Both the position numbers and the translations under genes were made by a program. A DNA stretch of 64,000 bases, from positions 1,240,001 to 1,304,000 of the forward strand of contig JASFAU010000006.1 in the NCBI GenBank assembly GCA_039704465.1. Direction: 5' to 3'. This document shows positions 48,928 through 61,900 of this stretch, piece by piece (the stretch's first letter is position 1; the number at the start of each line of letters is the position of its first letter). The notes beneath the pieces were generated by a model that saw only the letters and a program-made list of their open reading frames with translations, did not search any database and had not been told where the DNA came from. This DNA is from Plasmodiophora brassicae (Eukaryota > Endomyxa > Phytomyxea > Plasmodiophorida > Plasmodiophoridae).

Positions 48928-49187
48928 ACGTATCAAATTCCCGACAGTGACAGCTCCGTACAATTAAATAGCTTTACCAAAATTTATTCAAACAGATGCC
49001 GAAATGCACAGTTTCAAGCAGCCCCACCGGCGCAGTTTTGTGACGCGATTGAGCTCATTTTTGTGAGACCTTCCCTGCTCTCCTTCCGCCATAGCCCATA
49101 CGGCCATACCCCATATAATATGCCACAGGGCCAGAATATGTGCACACCTTATAAATAATAGATGGTATGAATAATTTTCGACAAGGG
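48928..49187. other. Intergenic, 3' end of the kinase gene
   Basis: AT-richer sequence containing an ATAAATAATAG stretch at 49151-49161 and minus-strand poly(A)-signal-like words (AATAAA at about 48984 on the minus strand). No gene is seen. Confidence 0.45.
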
Positions 49188-52100
49188 TCAGTACTGGACG
49201 GGTATGTCGTTGGCCATGGCGGCCACGATATCGGGGCTGTCTAGGCGTTCGAGGATAGCCTTGAAATTGGGTCGACGTTCGGGTTGCTGGTGCCAGCAGT
49301 CGGTCATGAGCGAGTACAGCGGGCGCGCTTTGAGCCGGTCGCTGACGTACGGGCGCAGGCCGTTGTTGACGACCTCCAAAACGATCTGCATGGTCTCCTT
49401 GTCGTGATACGGTTCCTGCCGGGTCATGATCTCCCACATGATGATGCCGAACGCGTACACGTCGGCCTTCTCCGTGTACTTGTCGCCCATGCAGACCTCG
49501 GGCGACATCCAGATTGGCGTCCCGACCTGCGTCATCTGTTTCTTCTCGTCCAGGAACCGCGTCAGGCCAAAGTCGGCGACCTTGACGACCCAGTTGCGGT
49601 CGACCAGGAGGTTATCGGTCTTCAGGTCCCTGTGCAGGATCACAGGGTTCGACGTGTGCAAGTAATGCATGCCCTGGGCGATGTCGCGAATGAACTGCCA
49701 TTCGGTGCGGTTCGTCATGGTATACGATCGATCCATAAGGAGATCGGCAAGTGAACCCCGGGAGCAGTATTCGGTGACAATGCACAGGTCAGGCGGCTGC
49801 GTGATGGCCCCCTTGAACTCGATGACGTTCGGGTGCTTCAGCTGGCACATCAGAGAGGCCTCGCTGCAGAATGCGTCAATCTGTTCGCCCTTCAGGTTGC
49901 GCGTGAAGATCTTCTTGACGGCGACGACCTCGTTGCGCGCCCGGGCCAACCAGACCTCGCCGTACGACCCCTTACCGATGCATCGGTTCAGATGGATCTC
50001 GTCGACCGTGTACGCGAACCTGTCGATCTCGTGGCTGCCCAGTTGCATGCCCCGGTCCTGGGTCAGATATTCGTTGGCGGAGAAGTCCTCCTGCTTCGAC
50101 GACGCGTCCTCGATGACGCGCATGAACTTTTTCGAGTTCACCAGGGCAACGGATGCCTGCGCGCAGAACACTTTCAACAGGGTCTCCTCCTCCTTGCCGA
50201 ACCCGCCCCGGTCCGTCTCGTCCTGCACCGAGATCAGGCCGATCACCTGCGTCTGGTTCGACTCGCCCTGTGCCATGATTGGCATGCACAGCATGGATTC
50301 ACAGGTGCGCCCGTTCGAATCGACCTGGCCAGCGCGGTCAGCATATTATATATCGCGCGCCAACCACAAAGCCATCAGCGACGCCGCACCTCGCAATCGA
50401 ATCGGTCGTCCTCGTGCGCCCGTGACTGGATCTTGGCGGGTTTGCCCGTGCGTGCGACATGGCCGGCTATGCCCCTGTCCAACGTGTACCGCTCGGATTC
50501 GGCGCCATTGTCCAACCGGTAGAACAGGGCCTTGTCGGTCTCCACGACGAAGAAGAAGCAATGGTCCGCCTTGAGCAGGTCATTCAGCTGCGTCTGCATC
50601 TGCGTCATCAGGTTCGACGTTTGCAACTCGGACGACAGGTTCTTCGTCACCGACAGCATGAACTTCAGGTTGCGTACCTGCACCCAGCGCGACACGGCCG
50701 TCACGTTAGCAGCAGCACCCTTTGGGGGACGCGTCGCCGGCGATGGCGGGGTCGTACCTGTCGCAGCGCATGGTTCAGGGCCCGTTCCGTCTCCTGGAAC
50801 AGCCGGCAGTTGCTGATGGCGACGGCGGCCTGCGCCGTGAACGCCTGCAACTGCTTGATGTCGTCCGGTAGGAACGACTGCCCCTGGCGTTTGTTGATGA
50901 CCTGTATGACGCCGACGATCTCGCTCTTGTGGTCCTGGATCGCCATGCAGAGGATGTTCCGCGTGCGGAACCCCGTCTCCAGGTCCATCTTGTTGTTGAA
51001 CCGCTTGTCTGCGTACGCGTCCGGTATAACGAGCGTCTCGCCGGTCGTCGCCACGTGCCCTGCGATGCCGGCCGACATCGGGATCCGGATGATGTCCTCG
51101 GTGTCGTTCGGGATCGGCAACGCCAGACCGTCGCCGAACGACATGGACGACGTTGTGAACAGGTCGTCCTTGGCGCGGTCGCAGATGAAGACAGTGCATC
51201 GCTCGACGTTGAGCAGGTTCTGCACCTTGCGGACGATGATCTCGACGAGGCTGCCCAGCTTGAGCTCCTTGCTGAGCGCGTTAGTCACCTCGAGGATCGC
51301 ATCCGACTGCGCCAGGTTGCGCTTCATGCCGTCCAGCAGGCGGTAGTTACCGATGGCGATGGCGGCGTGCGCCGCGAACGTCTCCAGGAGATCCTCGTCG
51401 CCCTCGTTGAACGACTCCTTGCGGGCATCCTTGTTGATGGCCTCGATGACGCCCACGATCTCGCCCTTGAACGTGCGCAGAGGCATGCAAAGCATGTTCC
51501 TGCTGGTGAACCCGGTCTGCCTGTCCCATTCCGGGTTGAATCGCGCGTCCGCGTACAGGTCCCGGATGCACAGCTTCTCGCCGGTGCGCACGACGTGCCC
51601 GGCGATGCCGGCCTTCTCCATGGGCATGCGGATCTCCCGCGAGTTGCTCGTGAACGGCAGGTCCGGGGCGGGGGTCACCCCGCGGACCCAGTCGGCGAAC
51701 GACAGCTGAATGCCGGTGCTGCCCTCCTGCAGAGCAACGGCGTCGGCGCCCCCCGGTCAGCAGGGCGCACGCACACCGCACGCACGCACGCACCTTCCAG
51801 ATGACCAGGTCGTGGGCGGCCATCGGATCGACGAGGAACAGCGTGCAACGTTCGACGGCCAGCAGCTGCTGGACCTTGTGCGTGATCAGCGACACGATGC
51901 CCGTGATCGTCGTCTCGTTGCTCAGGGCGCGCGCCACCTGCAGCATGGCCTCGCTGCGCGCGTGCGCCTCCATGCCCGTCATCATCAGCTGCGTCGTCGT
52001 GTTCAACTGCCGCCCCGACTGGATCATCTCGGCGCACGTGTCCGCCAGCACGCTGATCGCGACGACGTCGTCGCCTGTGAACCCGTTCGCCTCCGCCTTG

Positions 52101-52720
52101 TTCTGCGCCTGGATCACGCCGACGACGACGAGCTTGCCGCGCAACGTGCAGCAGAGCGGCACGTACAGCGCCGACTTCGGGTTGCGCTGGTCCGGGCACG
52201 AATCCACGCCGCTGACGTACATGCCGTTCCGCTCGATCTCGCCCTTGCTGAACTGCATGGTCTGCCCGGTGTTCAGGACGTGCCCGACGATGCCCTCGTG
52301 GGCGCCGGCGCGCACGTCGTCGGCGACGGCGCCGCTCTCCGCCCGGACGAACACCCGGCAGTGCTGACAGTTGAGCAGGGCGACGCACTCGAGCGTCAGC
52401 GTGCGCCGAATGCTGTCCAGGTCGCTGCCGACGCTCTGCGACACGCGCCGGCAGGCGCCCAGCAGGCGCCGCAGGACGACGACCGACCCGATCTGGTCCT
52501 CGGTGACGGGCGCGCCCGGGCGCTCGATCGGCGCGCACTGCTCGGCGAACAGCGAATCGATCGTGTTGTCGACGGCGATCGCCTTCTGCGACGTCGTCAG
52601 CAGGCCGTTCGCCGCCGGCAGGCCATCGACGGTCGGCGTTGGCCGGACGACAACCGTGGCCAGCGACTTGAACCGCGACAGCATCGGTCCACCACAGACG
52701 CGATCAGCGGCGGTGCGCAC
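49188..52720 (-). CDS. Multi-GAF-domain TKL-type protein kinase, four exons
   Basis: Exons 52720-51794, 51726-50758, 50677-50390 and 50324-49188 join in frame to 1106 residues. The introns are 67, 80 and 65 nt with GT-AG ends and CTGAC/CTAAC-like branch sites. Four GAF domains are suggested at about 85-245, 265-480, 490-635 and 640-800, each with a hydrophobic core and the recurring motifs VERCT(L/V)F, AGIAGHV..TGE and (M/I)LCMPI. The kinase domain, about 839-1090, has GKGSYGEV, the Lys in VAVKK, HRDLKTDN, DFG and GTPIWMSPE, so it looks catalytically competent. GAF domains usually bind cyclic nucleotides or other small ligands, so ligand-controlled phosphorylation is likely. No signal peptide or membrane segment is evident: cytosolic. 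ATG 52684 is an alternative start. Confidence 0.92.
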
Positions 52721-52934
52721 CGATACGGTTGATTCCCTACAGCGAGCGGGACCAGTGATCCGATCGTATCCCGTGTACCACCACAGTGTATTCCAGCCAG
52801 GCCGATTCGGCGCGTTTCACATGGGCGGGGGGCGTCAGCAGCAGATCGCGTCTGGCGGTTTATATACACGAAGCCTAAGGTCGGCGGCGTACAGCATCGG
52901 CGACAGCAGGGGGGTGGCACCCGGCACACCTCCG
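52721..52934 (-). promoter_or_regulatory. Short intergenic region between two host genes
   Basis: These 214 bases separate the stop of the giant membrane-protein gene (52935) from the kinase start. They must hold the kinase promoter and the terminator of its neighbour. No canonical TATA box is seen; a TATATAAACC word at 52858-52867 reads AT-rich on the minus strand. Confidence 0.4.
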
Positions 52935-55900
52935 CTACTTGACGGGGAGCGGCCCGGTGACGGCCGATTTGCCCGACGACGACAGCGGGACGGTGGCCGG
53001 GTCCGCCTGCATCAGGCTGCCGTAGGAGCGCTGCGAGAAGAGGAACGTCGGCGGGTCCGTGCTCGGGTCGCTCATCTGGCCCAGGTCGGCGTCCTTGCTC
53101 TGGGCCAGGTGCGCCTTGCGCAGGCGGCGCTCCCGGCGCAGGCGGACCATCTTGTAGATGACGCGGGCGGCCTGCACGGCGAACAGCGCCGTGAACGCCG
53201 CGAAGATCACGATCAGCAGGACGGACAGGCCGACGTCGGTCGCCTTGTCCATGGCGATCTGCGACCCGAACATGTAGCCGGCGACGCAGGCGACAAAAAT
53301 CTCGACCTGGGCGAACAGGTGCAGGCGGTCGTCCGCCTTGCGAATGTACGGGCGTATGACGAGGATGACGGCCGCGTACGACACGGCGATGCAGACGGCG
53401 ACGCCCAGCTGCTGGGTGGGCGGCACGAACGCCAGCAGGCCCGTCATGGTCAGCTTGTGGACCATGTCGAGCACCTCGAACCACCAGAACGTGTGGTCGT
53501 AGCCGTCGTACAGGAAGCCGAGCTCGGCCTTGACGCCGTCCTCCTGCAGGCGGTGCCGATACCGGTAGAGCATGACGAAGAAGAAGACGGGGATGCCGAC
53601 CGGGTACAGGGCGATGAAGAAGGCGCCCAGGGCCATGTACGCGTTGTGCTGCGTCGTGTAGCAGGTGATGCTCATGTCGGCGCGCAGGTAGTGGACGCCC
53701 TCGACCTCGGTGCAGACGTACAGGCGCAGGATCGTCGACGACACGGACGGGTAGATGAGGAACAGCGAGAAGATGAGCATGCGCCAGAACTTCTTCCGCG
53801 AGCGCTTCCGGGCGCGCGCGTCCGTCTCCCGGCTCAGGACGTTCTTCGGGATCAGGTACAGGACGATGACGAGGACGAGCAGGCAGATGGGCGTCAGCGC
53901 CTCGAACAGGAACTTGTCGTAGAAGTCGGACGGGACGACGCACTGCGTGCCGGCCGAGGCGAACAGGTCCAGGTTGATGACGGCGAACAGCGAGACAAAG
54001 TCCTCGAACGTGCCCGGCAGCGGCGTCTGTATGATGCCGACCAGCGACGTCATGATCTGGACGAACCCGAGCATGATCTTGAGCTTGTACGAGAAGTTCG
54101 GCTTGGGCGTCGGCTGGCCGTGCACGGCGGCCGCCTCGGCCTGCGCCGACCGCATGCGCGCCAGCTCGCTGGCGTGCACGCTCTGCCGCGACGCCTGCTG
54201 CGTCAGGCCGACGCCGATGACGTCGCTCCAGAAGCGCTCGTTCTCGTCGGCGGCGTCCTGCGCCTTGACGTGGCGGATCTTGACGGCGCCGGCGCGCAGC
54301 ACGATGTAGAACTGGGCCCAGAGCAGGGCGGCGAACAGGGCGCCGATCAGGATGAAGTAGGCCCAGCTGGCGGCGCGCGACGGGCACTGCGAGCAGTCGC
54401 CCCGGGCGGTCATGTAGAAGCCGGCGTCGCAGATGGCGCAGAGCGGGCCGCGATGGTGCGCCTCGCAGGCCGCGTCGACGCCGCCCAGGCAGTTCTTCTG
54501 CAGCAGGCACTGGTAGAACATGGTCGACACGTTCGTCGGCTTCCAGTAGCCCGGCGCCGCCTGCATGCTGCTGATCGTCGTGCCGACCGGGCAGACGGCG
54601 CCCCGCATGCAGGGCTGGCACTGCGACCCGATGTCGTCGCGCTCGTCGCTGTACAGGCCCGCCTGGCACAGGCACACGCTGTGGAACTTGTTCGCCGTCG
54701 ACCGCCGGTCGCACTCGGCGCACGACGACTGGCCGGCGTGCGGCGCCGCCTGCGACCCGCCGCACGTCGTGCACTCCTGGACGTGGCCCGTGGAGAACTT
54801 GCCCGCCGCGCACGGCAGGCAGGCCGACGACCCGGTCGGGCCGCTGAACGTGCCCGGCGGGCAGGGGCGGCACTCGGCCGCCCCCGTCCCGTTGGCGTAG
54901 GTTCCGGCCGGGCAGTCGGCGCAGGCCGCCTGGCCCGACTCGCGCACGTACTTGCCGACCGGGCAGGGCAGGCAGGCGCCCTGCCCGACATTGTCCTGGA
55001 AGCGGCCGGGCCCGCACGTCAGGCACGACGTGGCGTTGGGCGCCGGCCCGTACTGCCCCTTGGGGCACTGCGTGCAGTGCGTCAGCAGGAGCGTGTCGTC
55101 GCCGCGGTTCGTGCTGAACGACCCGGCCGGGCAGGCCGTGCAGGCCGACGCGCCGAACGACGGCGCGAAGGTGCCGCCGGGGCACGCCCCGCACTGGAAC
55201 GACCCGTTCACGGCGCTGTACGTGCCGGCGGGGCACTCGCCGCACGACGCCGTCCGGCGCCCGGCCGTGGCCGTGCCCGGGGCGCACGGCTGGCAGGCCA
55301 GGGCGCCCAGGTTCGGCTGCTGCTGGCCCAGGTCGCAGTCGAGGCAGGCGATGGCGCCCGACGCGTTGTTGTACTGGCCGGGCGGGCACGGCGTGCACTG
55401 CGCCATGCCGGGCGCCGGCGCCATGGACCCGGGCGCGCACGCCACGCACTGCAGGGCGGGTGCGTCGCCCGCCTGGAACTGGCCGGGCGGGCACGGCGCG
55501 CACTGCGCCGCGCCGCCCGCCCCGGCGTACGTGCCCGGCAGGCAGGACGTGCACGGCACGATCGTGCCGGTCACGTTCGTGAAGCGGCCCGGCGAGCAGG
55601 TCTGGCAGGAGGTCTGGCCGCGCGTGTCCTGGAACTGGCCGGCCGGGCAGGCCGTGCAGGCCGTCGCGCCGTACCCGCTGGCGAACGTGCCGAGCGGGCA
55701 GGGGACGCACTCGGCGTTCCTGGCCTGCGACGAGTAGAACCCGGGCGGGCAGGGCAGGCACTGCGTCTGGCCGGTCGACGGCTGCTGCGTGCCGGGGCCG
55801 CACGCGTTGCAGGCCGCCGCCCCCGTCCCGTTCTGGGCGGTGCCCGCCGGGCACGGGTCGCAGGTCGGGTGCGCCACGTCGGGCGCGAACCGCCCCGCCG

Positions 55901-58900
55901 GGCAGGCGGCACAGGACGACGACCCGAGGCCGTCCAGGCTCAGCGACGACGACGTCGTGCCGGGCGGGCAGGCCGTGCACGTCGTCTGCCCGGTGGCGTT
56001 GGCGAACCGGCCGGGCGCGCAGGACGCGCACGCCGTCTGCCCGGGGGCCTCACTGGCCGACCCGACCGGGCAGGGGCGGCACCGGCCCGCGTCCGACATG
56101 GACGCTGACCGGTACTGGCCGGACGGGCACGGCAGGCAGGCCTGGGCGCCGGCCCCCGCCACGTAGAAGCCCGGGTCGCAGGGCAGGCAGGCGGGCGACC
56201 CGGGCGAGTCCGTGTACGTGCCGACCGGGCACGCCCGGCACGTCGACTGCCCGGCGCTCGACGTGAAGTTGCCGGGCGCGCACGGCACGCAGGACAGCAG
56301 GCCGGGGCGGTCGGCGTAGGAGCCGGGCGCGCACGCCGGGCAGGTCGCCTGGCCGGCGCCGGGCTGGGCGTGGCCGGGCGCGCACGGCGGGCAGGTCGTC
56401 GGCGCCGACGTCGACCCGTCCTGGAAGGAGCCGGGCGCGCACGACGTGCAGTTCGGCGAGGCGGGCGCCGACGAGAACGTGCCGACCGGGCAGGTCGTGC
56501 AGCCGGTCGACGACCCGGCCAGCGACGTGCTGCCGGCCGGGCACGCCGTGCACTTCGTCGCGCCCGACGTCAGCGAGGTCGTGCCGGGCGCGCAGGCCCC
56601 GCACGCGGCCAGGCCGGCGACGGGGGCGGCCGTGCCCGGCGCGCAGGGCACGCAGGTGACCGGGGCGTCGGGGGCGGCGTTCGGCGCCGAGCCCGCCGGG
56701 CAGGCCGTGCACGCGGCCTGGCCGGGGCGCGCCTGGACGCTGCCGGGCGGGCACGGCAGGCACCGGTCGAGCGGGACGCCGCCCATGGCCGACGCGTTGC
56801 TGTACCGGCCGACCGGGCACAGGGCGCAGATGGTCGACCCGGGGAACGCGCTGTACGACCCGTCGGGGCAGGCGGCGCAGGACGTCGGCGTCGACCCGTT
56901 CTGGTAGGTGCCCGCGGGGCAGGTCGCGCAGGCCGTCCCGCTCCGGGTCGACGCCGACCCCGCCGGGCACGACGTGCACGTCGCCGACCCGTTGACGAGC
57001 GCCTGCTGACCCGCCGGGCACGGCGTGCACGTCGACGCTGTGGGCGCGCGCGCACGTTAGACCACCCTGCGACAAGGACGAGACGGGCGCGCCACCGCCG
57101 CACCTTGCTTCGGACTCCACGCGTTCGACGGGCAGGGCGCGCACTGGGTGGCGCCCGCCAGCCCCGACACGAACCCGGCGTCGCAGGCCTGGCAGTCGGT
57201 GGTGCCCGAGTGCGCCGCGTACTTGCCCGGCGCGCACGGCGTGCAGGACGACGCGCCCGCCGCACTGGACGTCCCCTGTACAGCGCACGAGCGCGCGGAT
57301 GGTCAGCAGCGCGCCCGCACCACACCGACCGCGGCGCCCCGGTGGTTACCGCTGGGCAGGACAGGCACTGCGACATGGACGTCGCGTTGGCGAACGTGCC
57401 GGCCGGGCACGGCGCGCACGCCGCATTGCCCGGCCCGGACGCGTACCGGCCCGGGCCGCACGCGACACACGCGGTCGACTTGGACGCGCTGGCCGTCCCC
57501 GCCGGGCAGGACGCGCAGGTCGTCGCCGACGCGTTCGGCATGAACGTGCCGCTGTCGCACTGCACGCAGGCGATCGTGCCGGGCGCCGACGCGTACGTGC
57601 CCGCGGAACAGGGCGAACAGGCCGTCCGGCCCGGGCCCGACGCCTGCATGCCGGGCGCGCACGCCTGGCACGACGTCTGCCCCGGCAGCGTCGTGTAGCT
57701 ATACACACAGAGAGAGAGAGAGAGAGATCAGCTGGCGAGCGAGAGAGCGTACCGCACGCGCCGGTGGGGCGTACCTTCCTGCCGGGCACGCCAGGCAGGC
57801 GCTCATGCCCGGGCTATTGCCGAACGACCCGGGCGGGCACGGCGTGCAGACGGACGCCGGCCCGATCGAGTAGGTGCCGGGCGGGCACGTCAGGCACGTC
57901 GTCATGGCGGTCGCGTTGGCGAACTGCCCGTCCGGGCACGGCACGTACGACGCCTGGCCGGCGGCCGGCTGCACGTACCCGACCGGGACGCTGACGCACG
58001 ACGTCTGCTGCTGCTGCGGCTGGTACGTGCCCGGCCGGCACGACGTGTACGTCGTCGCCCCGCCCGTCCCGTTCACGTAGGTGCCCGCCGGCGCCGGCAG
58101 GCACGTCGCCTGGCCGGCCACCGGCGAGTACGTGCCCGGCGCGCACGGCCCGCACGACGTCGACGCCGGCAGGAGCGGGACGGACCCGGCCGGGCACTGC
58201 TGGCAGGTCGTGGCGCCCGGCACCGGCGCGTACAGACCGGCGGCGCAGGGCGCACACGACGTCGCGCCCGTGGCCTGCGAGGCGGTGCCCGACGCGCACG
58301 GCACGCACGACGTCGCGTTCGCGTTGCTGTACGTGCCCGGGGCGCAGGCCGCGCACGACGACCGGCCGGAGGACGACGCCACCGACCCGGGCGGGCAGGC
58401 GTCGCAGACCAGGGCGTTGGACGTCGCCGACGACGTCCCCGGGGCGCAGGGCGAGCAGGCGCGCCCCTGGACGTAGGTGCCGGGTGCGCACGGCAGGTAC
58501 GACAGCGTGACGTTGCCGGCGGCGACGCCGACGGTGCCGCCGGCCTGCACGACCATGATCGAGTGGTCCAGGCCGGCGCCCGGCGGCACCGTGCACGACA
58601 GGTTGCGCTGCGGGCGCGCGTCGCTGTGCACGACGCCCGTGCAGAGCTGGCCGCCGACGTAGACGGTGGCCGGCGCCACCATGTACCGGCCCAGGATCGT
58701 GATGCGGTCGCCGCCCGCCCGGCTGCAGTTGTAGGTCGACGAGGGCGACAGCGACGACGACGACGACGACGACTGGACGCATCCGGTGACGGCGTCGACA
58801 ACCGGGGCGGCGTACGAGACGAGCGGGGCCGCCTTGCTGTAGAGCAGGCCGGCCTGGACGACGACGTTGAGCAGGAGGCCGGCGCCGGGCGCCAACGCGC

Positions 58901-61900
58901 ACGTGAACTGCTGCGTCGACACGAACGTGGCCATGACGCAGGCGAACGACGACACGAGGACGCTGTCGGCGGCGGCAAAGTGGTCGCCGTACACGGTGAG
59001 GACGTTGGCGCCCTCCGTGTCGCAGCCGGCCGTCGAGTTGGGCGTGGGCGCCGCCGGGCACCCGGCCACGCCGTAGACGACGGGCGGCACCGGGTACGAG
59101 TACGTGAAGGGGCTCGGCGGCGACGCCTGGTCCAGGGCCCAGAGCACGAAGCGCAGGTCGGCGATGCTGGCGCCCGTGCCCGACGGCGTCCGGCAGGTCA
59201 CGTTGAGGAGGTCGGGGGCGGCCAGCACGGCCCGCACCGACAGGCACGCGTAGTCCGTGTAGTTGGTGCCGGGCGCGCCCATCGTCACGCGCAGCAGGGC
59301 GGCGGACGCGCCGGCGAACCGCGCCTGGAACGCGACCACGTCGCCGGACGTCTGCGCCGACTGGAGGGCGTTGCCGCGCGGGCCGCCGCCGCCCAGGCCC
59401 AGCGACGCGTTGACCAGGACGGGCGCCGGGTACGCCAGCGTGTCGGCGCCCGGCAGCGACGTCTGCAGGCCGGCGCGGACGACGAAGCGCAGGGCGGCAC
59501 CGACCGCGCTGGGCAGCAGGCAGGACACGGTGGTGACGGCGCCCGACGTGGTCGCGTTCGTGGCCGCACAGGCGAACAGGGACGGGTCGGCGGCCGGGCC
59601 GAACGTCGCCGACAGCGGCCGGGCGGACGCGTGCGTGCAATTGAACCGGGCGAGGACGACGGGCGGCGACACGGTCGTCCAGTTGGCCTTCGACGGGCCG
59701 GGCGGGGCGCGCGCATCGCCCACCCGGTGGCCCTGCGCGTCCGTCAACACGAGCGTGCCGGGGACGAGGGCGGGGCCGGCGAACGACAGCAGGGCGGGCG
59801 CCGTGCCGACCTGGCCGCTCACGTTGACGACGAGGTCGACGCCGAACCCGCCGGCCGGCGTCGCCGCCAGCGGGCAGGACAGCGTCTGGTTGGCGGCAGT
59901 GGACGGCGCGCCCGGCCAGGCGTAGGCGACGGGCGTGCAGGGCAGGCCGGCGACGGTGACGGTGGCCCCCGGCCCAAAGTTGCTGCCGTAGACGGTGATG
60001 GTGGTGCCGCCCGCCACCGGGCAGTCAGCGGTGGCCGCCCCCGACGTCACCGGGCAGCCGCGGACGCGGGCGACGACCGGGGCGGCGTACGAGAAGGGGA
60101 CGACCGGCGACGCCTGGTTGCCGACGCGGACCTGCAGGGGCAGGGCGGCGCCCGCCCCGGTCGGCACCGAACAGTTGACGCGCGTGTGCGTGTGCGCCAC
60201 GACGGGGCAGGCCCGCCCGCCGATCGTCACCGTCAGCGGCGTCGCCGGGTCGCCAAAGTTGACGCCGGCGAACGACAGCAGGTTGCCGGGCGTCGCCTCG
60301 GTGAAGGGCGGCCCGGTCAGCAGCGGCACCTGGATGGCCGGGGCGCCGTACGAGAACGGGGCGCCCGGCGACGACGGGACGCCGCCGGCGACCACGACGA
60401 CGGACAGGGCGGCGCCGACGCCGGCCGGCGTCAGGCACTCGATCGAGGTCCACTGCTGGCCGGTGCCGGCGGGCGCGCACGCCTGCCCGCCGACGAGGAC
60501 GACGCCGGCGGGGCCAAAGTCGGCGCCCGTGATCGTCAGCAGCGTGCCGCCCTGGGTCGGGCCGGTCGGCGGCGACACCGAGGCGACCGTCGGCGCCTGG
60601 TACGACAGGAGCGTCGTGGCCGACTGCGTCCCGGCCGTCAGCGTCAGGGGCAGGGCGGCGCCGACGCCGGCCCCCGGCACACACTGCACCGTCGTGTGCT
60701 GCTGCGTGCCCGGCCAGAGCGTGCAGGGCGCGCCGTTGAACGTCACCGTCGACGCCGTGCCGAACGACGTGCCCAGCAGGGTCAGGCGCGCGTTCCCCTG
60801 CGTCGGGACGGGCGCGCCGGCGACGCCGTTGACCAGGACGGACTGGATGACGGGCGCGGCGTACGAGAACAGGACGTTGACGTTCGACGTCTGGCCGGCG
60901 ACGGTCACGACGACGGGCAGGGACGCGCCCTGGCCGGCGGGCACCGTGCAGAGCAGGCGCGTCTGGCCGCCCGTCTGCGTCGGGCAGGCGGCGCCGGCGA
61001 TGGCCGCGGCGGCCAGGCCCGCCGCCCCAAAGTTGGCGCCGTCGATCGTGAGCGCGTACCCGCCGGCGGTCGAGTTCGCCTGCGCCGGCCCCGTGTAGGC
61101 GGCGTGGACGACGGGCGCGTCGTACGCGAACAGGTAGGCGGGGCTGGTCTGCGACCCGGTCGAGACGGACACCTGGACCTGGGCGCCCTGCCCGGGCGGC
61201 AGCGTGCAGACGATCCGGGTCGAGGTCGGGGCCGGCGACGTCAGCGCCGGGCAGGGCGCCGACGCCACCTGGACCTGGGCGGACGCGCCAAAGTTGGCGC
61301 CGACCACCGTCACCGGGACGCCGCCCGTCGTCGGGAACCCGAGGCCGGGCGTCGGCGCGATCGACGCGATCGACGGGCCCAGGTACCCGACGGTGAACCG
61401 GCCGTCGGACGAGCGCGTCCCCACGGTGACGATGACGGGGACGGCGGCGCCCGACCCGGCCGGCGCCACACACGTCAGCGTCGTCTGCGTGCGCGCCACG
61501 ATCGGCGAGCAGGGCGCCGACCCGACGGCGACGGCAACGGTGGCCGCCGCCGTCCCAAAGTTCGTCCCGGTCAGCAGGAGCCGTGTGCCGCCCGTCGTGT
61601 TGAGCAGGGTCGGGGACGCGGCCGCCACCGTCGGCGCCTGGTACGCCAGGGGGACGGCCGGCGACCACTGCCCGGCGACGACCAGGGCGACCTGCGTGTC
61701 CAGGTACCCGGGCGGGCAGGTGAACGCGACCTGGGCGGCGCCGACCCAGCTGGCCGGCAGCAGCAGGGACGCGTTCGACCCGACGTTGACCTGGACGGGC
61801 GTCGCCCCGGACACGCCCAGGTTCGTGCCCTGGACGGTGAGGACGGCGGTGCCGGCCGTGTCGCAGGCGGCGGGCGCGCCGCCGGTGCCGACGACCGCCA

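Noticed and set aside
50459..51804. Plus-strand frames opposite the kinase
   Set aside because: The GAF and kinase motifs on the minus strand, joined by three GT-AG introns, explain the region fully.
52371..56108. Plus-strand open frame of 1245 codons opposite the giant gene
   Set aside because: The minus strand holds clear Cys-rich repeats and membrane helices. The plus frame is Arg/Ala-rich, as expected for the antisense of GC-rich coding DNA.
57711..57728. AG dinucleotide run as a microsatellite of note
   Set aside because: On the minus strand it is the CT-rich polypyrimidine tract of an intron.
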